This document shows positions 57,470 through 64,000 of a DNA stretch of 64,000 nt, piece after piece (the first letter of the stretch is position 1; every line of letters begins with the position of its first letter). Location: NCBI RefSeq assembly GCF_038235435.1, contig NZ_CP151275.1, positions 2,666,001 through 2,730,000 of the forward strand, given 5' to 3'. Below the pieces are notes generated by a model, which saw only the letters and a list, made by a program, of their open reading frames with translations, did no database searches and was not told the DNA's origin. Origin of the DNA: Niveibacterium sp. SC-1. GTDB taxonomy: Bacteria; Pseudomonadota; Gammaproteobacteria; Burkholderiales; Rhodocyclaceae. The translations under genes were made by a program, and so were the position numbers.

Positions 57470-58426
57470 GTGCGGGGGAGTGATGAGCCAGCGGAAAGTC
57501 TGGCGGAGTGTTCGGCCGGAACACTAAAGAAAGACCGCCTCAAGTACGTCTGCGCCAAGGCGGCGCGCTTGCTGGGTCTGAGCACAGCGCTGATTTCCGG
57601 GCCGCTGCTCGCCGCGCAAGCCACGGCACCGCAGCGCTATGACTGCATCGTCCAGCCCAGCGAGATGGCGGAGGTCGGCAGCTCGGTGATCGGTGTCGTC
57701 GAACGCGTGCGGGTCGGTCGTGGCGATGAAGTACGGCGCGGCGACCAGCTGGTGCAGCTGGTGGCAGGCAGCGAGCAGGCAGCGGTGCGCCTCGCGGAGG
57801 TCAAGGCCGCTTCGGAGGCCGACCTGCGTGCCAGCAAGCTCAACATGGACCTGGCCGAACGCAAACTGCGGCGCAATGAAGCGCTGGTGGCGCAGAAGTT
57901 CGTCGCCGACCAGGCCCGCGACACCGCCGAGGCCGAACTGGCCATCGCGCGGCAGAAATATGAACAGGCACGCGACCAGCAGAAGGTCGCGCGCGAGGAA
58001 CTCGCCTACGCCCAGGCCCAGCTGCGCAACCGCAGCGTATCGAGCCCGGTGGATGGGGTGGTGCTGGACGTCCGCGTGCGCGCCGGTGAGCGCGTGGAGG
58101 AGCGCCCCCTGCTGCGCATCGGGCGCCTGGATGTGCTCGACGTGAGCGTGCTGTTGCCGGGCACCCTGTTCGGCGGCGTGCGTCGCGACCAGGTGGCCAA
58201 GGTGCTGCCGCTGGGCGCGCGCGAGGCCGTCCCGGCCACCGTCTACCGCGTCGACCCCGTGCTGGACACGCCCTCGGGCATGTTCGCGGTCACCCTGCGC
58301 CTGCCCAACCCGGAGCGCAGCCTGGTACCGGGCGGACGCTGCCAGCTGAGCTTCGAGGACCTCCCGGGCAACGAGTCGGCACTCAAGCCGGGCAGCGCAG
58401 CGCTGCGCACAGCAAGAGGCAACTGA
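57470..58426 (+). CDS. Periplasmic HlyD/RND-type adaptor
   Basis: A 318-residue exported adaptor. A Sec signal peptide region (LKKDRLKYVCAKAARLLGLSTALISGPLLAA) precedes the lipoyl domain ([30 protein letters not shown]), a long alpha hairpin with heptads (SEADLRASKLNMDLAERKLRRNEALVAQKFV), the second lipoyl half (SVSSPVDGVVLDVRVRAGERV) and a beta-barrel. No ATG fits; a GTG with AGGGG six bases upstream is the best start I see, though uncertain. It ends one base before the ATG of the giant protein. No pump or TolC gene accompanies it in the window. Confidence 0.75.
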   Translation: MRGSDEPAESLAECSAGTLKKDRLKYVCAKAARLLGLSTALISGPLLAAQATAPQRYDCIVQPSEMAEVGSSVIGVVERVRVGRGDEVRRGDQLVQLVAGSEQAAVRLAEVKAASEADLRASKLNMDLAERKLRRNEALVAQKFVADQARDTAEAELAIARQKYEQARDQQKVAREELAYAQAQLRNRSVSSPVDGVVLDVRVRAGERVEERPLLRIGRLDVLDVSVLLPGTLFGGVRRDQVAKVLPLGAREAVPATVYRVDPVLDTPSGMFAVTLRLPNPERSLVPGGRCQLSFEDLPGNESALKPGSAALRTARGN

Positions 58427-58427
58427 C

Positions 58428-61400
58428 ATGGCCCGCATGTCGGGCAACGGCTTCTGGGTCGAGCGCATCGAGCCGCGCATCCTCTTCGCGGCCGATCACC
58501 CCGCCTTGATGGGCCTGCACCTGGGTGCGGTGACGGATCTCGCGCACCCGGACCTGGCGACGCCCGATCCCGAGCCGCTGTGGCCAGACTCGCCGGACCA
58601 GCCGGCCAGTGAAATCGTCTTCGTCGATGCCCGAGTCGAGGGCGCCGACCAGCTCATCAATGCCCTGCAGGCGAACCAGCCCCAACGCCTCCTGGAGGTG
58701 CACATGCTGGCCGCCGGGCAGGACGCGTTCGCGCAGATCGACGCCGTTCTGGAGGGCCGTCACGATATCGGCGCCCTGCACCTGATCGGCCACGGCGAGG
58801 CTGGCCAGATCACCCTGGGCGACGGCGCGGTCGACCGCGCCAGCCTGCTGGCACACCAGCGCGACCTGGGCCAGTGGGGTCAGGCGCTGCGCCATGACGG
58901 TGACATTCTGGTCTATGGCTGCGATACCGGCGCCGGCAGCGAGGGCCTCGCCTGGACGCAGACCCTCGCCCAACTGACGGGCGCCGACGTGGCGGCCAGC
59001 ACCGACCTGACCGGCAGCGCCGCGCTGGGCGGCAACTGGACGCTGGAACGCGAGATCGGCCATCTCGACATACATCCGTTCGCGCTCGCCGCGGCGCAGG
59101 ACTGGCAGGGGGTGCTGGCGACCTACACGGTTACCAATACCAATGCCACCGGCGCGGGCTCGCTTGCCCAGGCGATTGGCGACGCCAACACCAACCCCGG
59201 CCATGACACGATCAACTTCAGCATCGCGTCGGGCGGGCCGCACGTCATCGTGCTCAATCCGGCGGGTCCCCTGCCGACGATCACTGACGGCGTGACGATA
59301 GACGCCACCACCCAGCCCGACTACGCAGGCAAGCCCACGGTGGTCCTCGACGGCCAGGGCTTGCCGGCCGCGAGCACGGGCCTGGACCTCGGAAGCGGGA
59401 GCGGCGGCAGCACCATCAAGGGTCTCGCCATCACGCACTTCGCGAACGGCGGCATCGGCATCAACATTGCCTCCAGCAACAACGTCATCCAGAGCAACTA
59501 CATCGGCGTGGACCCGGCCGGCAACTCGACCGCCAACAGCTACGGCCTGATCATCAATGCCGCCAGTTCCGGCAACCTGGTCGGCGGCACGCTGGGCGAG
59601 GGCAACCTGATCTCGGCCAACAGCTCCGGCGGCGTGGTCGTGCGCGGCTTCTCCAACACGCTCTCGGGCAACCTGATCGGCACCACCGCCGACGGCCTCG
59701 GGGCCCAAGGCAACAACGGCTTTGGCGTGGTGCTCGAAGTCGGCTCGCATGACAACCTGATCGGCGGCAGTGCGGGCAGCCGCAACATCATCTCGGGCAA
59801 CTACGCCGTCGGCGTCATCGTCCAGAGCGATCACAACACTCTGCAGAACAACTACATCGGCACCAACCTTGGCGGGAACGGACCGATTGCGAACACCAGC
59901 GGTGGCGTGCAACTGGTGGGCGACGCCAGCGACAACCGCCTGACCGGGAATGTCATCTCCGGCAACAGTCCGTTTGGCGTGCAATACGCCGGCAGCGCCA
60001 TCGCCCACGGAAACAGTGCCGACCACAACCTCGTCGGGCTCTCCGCCACCGGCGGCGACCTCGGCTACAACGGCGCGGGCTTTGCCATACAGAGCGGTTC
60101 GGGTTTCGCGCTGAGCGAGAACCAGATCGGCCACAACACCGGGATGGGCATCGACCTCGGTTTCGACTACATCACCAACGCGAACGACGCGGGTGATGCC
60201 GACACGGGCCCCAACAACGGGCAGAACCATCCCGACCTCGCCAGCGCCAAACTGGACCAGGGGCAGCTCACGGTCAAAGGCAGCCTCAACAGCCTGCCTA
60301 ATGGCGACTATGTGATCGAGCTCTTCGCCAGCGACAACCCGGACTCCTCTGGCTACGGCGAGGGTGAGCGCTACCTTGGCACGACCACCGTGACAACGGA
60401 TGCCGCAGGCAATGTTGCCTTCACGCTTGTCTTGCCCGCTAGCGTCAGCGCGGGCCAGGTCGTCACCGTCACGGCGCGCAACGTGACCACTGGCGACACC
60501 TCGGAATTCTCCAACGCGGTCAGTATCGTCAATGCCCCCAATTCAGCGCCCGTGATAACCAGCGACGGTGGCGGCTCCGGGGCCAACGTCTACGTGGCGG
60601 AGAACAGCACCCTGGTGACCACCGTCACGGCAACCGATGCCGACGGCGACACCCTCACCTACTCGATCACCAACGCTGGCGCTGGCACGGACGTCACTTT
60701 CTTCAGTATCGACCCGAATACCGGGGTGCTGCGCTTCAACCTGCCGCCGGACTACGAGACGCCGGCCGACGGCGGCGCCAACAACGCCTACGACGTGCTG
60801 GTGCATGTCAGCGATGGCAAGACCGAAACCACGCAGTGGATCGTGGTCCGTATCACCAACGTCAACGAGGCGCCGACGATCACCAGCGATGGTGGTGGCG
60901 CCAGCGCCGCACTCAACGTGCCTGAGAACAGCACCCTGGTGACCACGGTGACCGCCACCGATCCGGATGCTGCTTCCAGTCTCAGCTACACCATCGTGGG
61001 TGGCGCGGATGCCGGCAGGTTCGTCATCAACGCCAGCACCGGACAACTGAGCTTTGCCAGCGCACCGGATTTCGAGAACCCGACAGATGCGGGCGCCAAC
61101 AACGTCTACGACGTGATCGTGCAGGTCTCTGACGGCAGCAACACCGACACGCAGACCATCGCGGTGACGGTCACCAACGTCAACGAAGCGCCGGTGATCA
61201 CCAGCGACGGCGGCGGTGCCAATGCGGCACTCAACGTGCCCGAGAACAGCACGCTGGTGACCACGGTGACCGCCACCGATCCGGATGCCGCGTCCAGCCT
61301 CAGCTACACCATCGTGGGTGGCGCGGATGCCGGCAAGTTCGTCATCAACTCCAGCACGGGGCAACTGAGCTTCATCAGCGCGCCCGACTTCGAGAACCCG

Positions 61401-64000
61401 ACGGACGCGGGCGCCAACAAAGTCTACGACGTGATCGTGCAGGTCTCCGATGGCAGCATCACGGACACCCAGGCCATCGCCGTCACGGTGACCAACGTCA
61501 ACGAGGCGCCGGTGATCACGAGCGACGGCGGCGGCGCCAACGCCGCAGTCAGCGTGGTCGAGAACGGCTCCGCGGTCACCACAGTGACCGCCACCGATCC
61601 GGATGCCGCGTCCAGTCTCAGCTACACCATCGTGGGTGGCGCGGATGCCGGAAAATTCGTCATCAACGCCAGCACCGGCCAGCTAAGCTTCGCCAGCGCG
61701 CCCGACTTCGAGAACCCGACGGATGCAGGCGGCAACAATGTCTACGACGTGATCGTGCAGGTCTCCGACGGCAGCATCACGGACACCCAGGCCATCGCAG
61801 TGACGGTCACCAACGTCAACGAAGCGCCGGTGATCACCAGCGACGGCGGCGGAGCCAGTGCCGCAGTCGCCGTGCCCGAGAACGGCACCGTGGTCACCAC
61901 AGTGACCGCCACCGATATGGATGCCGCGTCCAGCCTCAGCTACACGATCGTGGGTGGCGCAGATGCCGGGAAGTTCGTCATCAACGCCAGCACCGGCCAA
62001 CTGAGCTTTGCCAGCGCGCCAGACTTCGAGAACCCGACAGATGCGGGCGCCAACAATGTCTACGACGTGATCGTGCAGGTCTCGGACGGGAGCATCACGG
62101 ACACCCAGGCTATCGCCGTCACGGTGACCAACGTCAACGAGGCGCCGGTAATCACCAGCGACGGCGGCGGCGCCAACGCGGCGGTCAGCGTGCCCGAGAA
62201 CGGCACCCTGGTCACCACGGTGACCGCCACCGATCCGGATGCCGCCTCCAGTCTCACCTACACCATCGTGGGCGGCGCGGACGCCGGCAAGTTCGTCATC
62301 AACGCCAGCACCGGCCAGCTGAGCTTTGTCAGTGCTCCGGACTTCGAGAACCCTACAGATGCGGGTGCCAACAGCGTTTACGACGTCATCGTGCAGGTCT
62401 CCGACGGCAGCATCACGGACACCCAGGCCATCGCCGTCACGGTAACCAACGTCAATGAGGCGCCGGTGATCACCAGCGACGGCGGCGGCGCCAACGCCGC
62501 GGTCAGCGTGGCCGAGAACGGCGCCGTGGTCACCACGGTAACCGCCACCGATCCGGATGCCGCGTCCAGCCTCAGCTACACGATCGTGGGCGGCGCAGAC
62601 GCCAGCAAGTTCGTCATCAATGCCAGTACCGGCCAACTGAGCTTCGCCAGCGCGCCAGACTTCGAGAACCCGACAGACGCGGGCGCCAACAACGTCTACG
62701 ACGTGATCGTGCAGGTCTCGGACGGCAGCATCACGGACGCGCAGGCAATCGCCGTCACGGTCACGGACCTCAACGACAACGCGCCCGTGATCACCAGCGA
62801 TGGCGGGCTCAGCAGTGCCGGCGTCACGGTGGCCGAGAATGCGCAGGCGGTGACCGCGGTGGCGGCATCCGATGCCGACGCCAACAGTACGCTCCACTAC
62901 AGCATCGTGGGCGGGGCAGATGCCGGCAAGTTCGTCATCAACGCCGGCACCGGCCAGCTGAGCTTTGTCAGCGCACCGGACTTCGAGAACCCGACGGATG
63001 CAGGCGCCGACAACGTGTACGACGTGATCGTGCAGGTCTCCGACGGCAGCAACACCGACACGCAGGCCATCGCGGTGACCGTCACCAACGTCAACGAAGC
63101 GCCGGTGATCACCAGCGATGGCGGCGGCGCGAGTGCGGCTGTCAGCGTCCACGAGAACGGCGCCGTGGTGACCACGGTGACCGCCACCGATCCGGATGCC
63201 GCATCCAGTCTCAGCTACACCATCGTGGGCGGCGCGGACGCCGGCAAGTTCGTCATCAACGCCAGCACCGGCCAACTGAGCTTTGTCAGCGCGCCGGATT
63301 TCGAGAACCCGACGGATACAGACGGCAACAACGTCTATGACGTAGTCGTGCAGGTCTCCGACGGCAGCAACACAGATACCCAGTCCATCGCAGTGAGCAT
63401 CGTCGATCTCAATGACAACGCCCCGATGATCATCAGCGACGGCGGTGCGGCGACCGCCACCATCCAGGTCGTCGAGTCCGGCACGGCGGTCACCACCGTG
63501 GTCGCCCAGGATGCCGATGCCGGCAGCCAACTGAGCTACGCGATCGGCGGCGGGGCTGATGCCGATCTGTTTGTCATCGATGGCCGCACGGGCGGGCTGA
63601 GCTTCCGCACGCCGCCCTCCTTCGCCCTGCCACAGGATGCCGGTCACGATGGGCATTACGAAGTCATCGTGGTCGCAAGCGATGGGCAGCACGCCACGAC
63701 GCAGACTCTGAACGTGCTGGTCGCACCGATCGGAGGGCTGGGAAGCGTCTTGCCCGCCACACCCTCCGATGGCGGAACGAGCAATCCGGTGCAACCGCAC
63801 GTTCCCGGCTCCGGAAGCGATGTACGCGATCCTGGCAATCAGACGTCGCAAACCGCGACTCCAACAACGCGGCAGCCATCCGGCACGCATGGCGATGCGA
63901 CGCCGACTGCGGCGACCGACACGCCGGCTGCGGGGAATGATGAGCGCCCGGCCGGCGCTGGCCTCGCCGGACGCAGCCTGAGCTTCCAGCTGCCGGCGAT
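58428..64000 (+). CDS. Giant LEPR/DUF4347 cadherin-repeat surface protein (3' partial)
   Basis: The frame is open from the ATG to the window end (1857 codons). It starts MARMSGNGFWVERIEPRILFAAD, an LEPR-XLL-like leader of very large exported proteins. Residues ~62-215 form a DUF4347 domain with His122 (LHLIGHGEAG) and Cys165 (LVYGCDTGAG). From ~225 to 590 there is a right-handed beta-helix (repeats like NNVIQSNYIGVDPAGNS), then an Ig-like module, then ten cadherin-like repeats (60546-63740) with TDPDAASSLSYTIVGGADA and FENPTDAGANNVYDVIVQVSDG. A Pro/Thr-rich stretch follows. Likely a surface adhesin exported by the three genes before it. Confidence 0.85.
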   Translation, partial: MARMSGNGFWVERIEPRILFAADHPALMGLHLGAVTDLAHPDLATPDPEPLWPDSPDQPASEIVFVDARVEGADQLINALQANQPQRLLEVHMLAAGQDAFAQIDAVLEGRHDIGALHLIGHGEAGQITLGDGAVDRASLLAHQRDLGQWGQALRHDGDILVYGCDTGAGSEGLAWTQTLAQLTGADVAASTDLTGSAALGGNWTLEREIGHLDIHPFALAAAQDWQGVLATYTVTNTNATGAGSLAQAIGDANTNPGHDTINFSIASGGPHVIVLNPAGPLPTITDGVTIDATTQPDYAGKPTVVLDGQGLPAASTGLDLGSGSGGSTIKGLAITHFANGGIGINIASSNNVIQSNYIGVDPAGNSTANSYGLIINAASSGNLVGGTLGEGNLISANSSGGVVVRGFSNTLSGNLIGTTADGLGAQGNNGFGVVLEVGSHDNLIGGSAGSRNIISGNYAVGVIVQSDHNTLQNNYIGTNLGGNGPIANTSGGVQLVGDASDNRLTGNVISGNSPFGVQYAGSAIAHGNSADHNLVGLSATGGDLGYNGAGFAIQSGSGFALSENQIGHNTGMGIDLGFDYITNANDAGDADTGPNNGQNHPDLASAKLDQGQLTVKGSLNSLPNGDYVIELFASDNPDSSGYGEGERYLGTTTVTTDAAGNVAFTLVLPASVSAGQVVTVTARNVTTGDTSEFSNAVSIVNAPNSAPVITSDGGGSGANVYVAENSTLVTTVTATDADGDTLTYSITNAGAGTDVTFFSIDPNTGVLRFNLPPDYETPADGGANNAYDVLVHVSDGKTETTQWIVVRITNVNEAPTITSDGGGASAALNVPENSTLVTTVTATDPDAASSLSYTIVGGADAGRFVINASTGQLSFASAPDFENPTDAGANNVYDVIVQVSDGSNTDTQTIAVTVTNVNEAPVITSDGGGANAALNVPENSTLVTTVTATDPDAASSLSYTIVGGADAGKFVINSSTGQLSFISAPDFENPTDAGANKVYDVIVQVSDGSITDTQAIAVTVTNVNEAPVITSDGGGANAAVSVVENGSAVTTVTATDPDAASSLSYTIVGGADAGKFVINASTGQLSFASAPDFENPTDAGGNNVYDVIVQVSDGSITDTQAIAVTVTNVNEAPVITSDGGGASAAVAVPENGTVVTTVTATDMDAASSLSYTIVGGADAGKFVINASTGQLSFASAPDFENPTDAGANNVYDVIVQVSDGSITDTQAIAVTVTNVNEAPVITSDGGGANAAVSVPENGTLVTTVTATDPDAASSLTYTIVGGADAGKFVINASTGQLSFVSAPDFENPTDAGANSVYDVIVQVSDGSITDTQAIAVTVTNVNEAPVITSDGGGANAAVSVAENGAVVTTVTATDPDAASSLSYTIVGGADASKFVINASTGQLSFASAPDFENPTDAGANNVYDVIVQVSDGSITDAQAIAVTVTDLNDNAPVITSDGGLSSAGVTVAENAQAVTAVAASDADANSTLHYSIVGGADAGKFVINAGTGQLSFVSAPDFENPTDAGADNVYDVIVQVSDGSNTDTQAIAVTVTNVNEAPVITSDGGGASAAVSVHENGAVVTTVTATDPDAASSLSYTIVGGADAGKFVINASTGQLSFVSAPDFENPTDTDGNNVYDVVVQVSDGSNTDTQSIAVSIVDLNDNAPMIISDGGAATATIQVVESGTAVTTVVAQDADAGSQLSYAIGGGADADLFVIDGRTGGLSFRTPPSFALPQDAGHDGHYEVIVVASDGQHATTQTLNVLVAPIGGLGSVLPATPSDGGTSNPVQPHVPGSGSDVRDPGNQTSQTATPTTRQPSGTHGDATPTAATDTPAAGNDERPAGAGLAGRSLSFQLPA
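60546..63740 (+). repeat. Ten tandem cadherin-like repeat units, 318-324 bp
   Basis: Units start at 60546, 60870, 61188, 61506, 61824, 62142, 62460, 62781, 63099 and 63420, each at a GCGCC(G/C)(G/A)TGATCA-type sequence (APVITSDGG). Six of the nine start-to-start distances are exactly 318 bases, and the others are 318-324. The middle units differ by only a few scattered bases, so they arose by recent duplication or are homogenised. Units 1, 8 and 10 are the most diverged. Confidence 0.92.

Noticed and set aside
60546..63740. Regular repeats as a possible CRISPR array
   Set aside because: The period is 318 bases with no unique spacers, and the repeats encode a protein domain in frame.
61683..63890. 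Long minus-strand ORF (735 codons) opposite the cadherin repeats, rich in GVDDELAGVRA-like repeats
   Set aside because: It is the exact antisense of the repeat array; its periodicity only mirrors the plus-strand units, and the plus frame has domain homology and a clean start.

Overview
The window is about 68% G+C and densely coded, with a complete Mo-nitrogenase structural operon (nifHDK), a nifEN-nifX-fdxB-nifQ operon, a draT/draG post-translational switch and a modEABC/modG molybdate locus. Gene content and protein style suggest a free-living diazotrophic betaproteobacterium, probably in or near the Rhodocyclales; this is inference, because no rRNA or other phylogenetic marker lies in the window. 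No tRNA, rRNA, CRISPR array or intact insertion sequence was seen.

Layout. 1-8.3 kb: the 3' end of a class A penicillin-binding protein, then a minus-strand run of small redox and hydrolase genes (two aldo/keto reductases, a NUDIX-like protein, a rhodanese, an SDR lacking its catalytic residues, a RutE-like nitroreductase, an alpha/beta hydrolase), a fused ABC exporter and a lipoprotein. 8.3-9.35 kb: non-coding, made of two inverted copies of a ~275-bp dispersed repeat around a 100-bp palindromic element. 9.35-12 kb: an LLM-type flavin monooxygenase and a YhcC-like radical SAM protein. 12.2-22.9 kb: one long minus-strand operon for uptake of an unknown, sulfonate/nitrate/taurine-type compound: amidohydrolase, OprP-like porin, then a duplicated binding protein-permease B-permease A module, an inserted MFS transporter and a single ATPase at the end. 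23.2-30.8 kb: TrmO-like protein, two small secreted proteins, a GH3 lipoprotein, an AraC regulator and a PAS-MCP chemoreceptor.

30.8-35.4 kb: modC, modB, modA, modE (minus strand) with the divergent molbindin modG and an FmdB-type zinc ribbon. 35.6-37.1 kb: an unrecognised protein and non-coding DNA. 37.1-42.1 kb: nifE-nifN-nifX-DUF269-DUF683-fdxB-nifQ, behind a sigma-54-like promoter. 42.4-45.6 kb: a phosphorylation-incompetent receiver-domain protein, a seven-blade beta-propeller lipoprotein and a YkgJ-type cysteine cluster protein. 45.6-49.8 kb: nifHDK with an excellent sigma-54 promoter, a hairpin in each intergenic gap and a 122-bp palindrome directly after nifK. Divergent from nifH (50.3-53.2 kb): a group II truncated haemoglobin, an unknown protein, draT and draG. 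The parts fit one programme: molybdate uptake and storage feed FeMo-cofactor synthesis (NifQ, NifEN, NifX), NifHDK fixes N2, and DraT/DraG switch NifH off and on at Arg102.

53.5-64 kb: a compact four-gene locus with two HlyD-type lipoyl adaptors, a PqqD-M50 metalloprotease-lipoyl membrane protein, and a giant surface protein cut by the window end. The giant protein has an LEPR-type leader, a DUF4347 domain with a CHAT/caspase-like His-Cys pattern, a beta-helix and ten near-identical ~106-residue cadherin-like repeats. I consider this the best candidate for an undescribed export/processing system, followed by the duplicated one-ATPase uptake operon and the unknown gene between the globin and draT.
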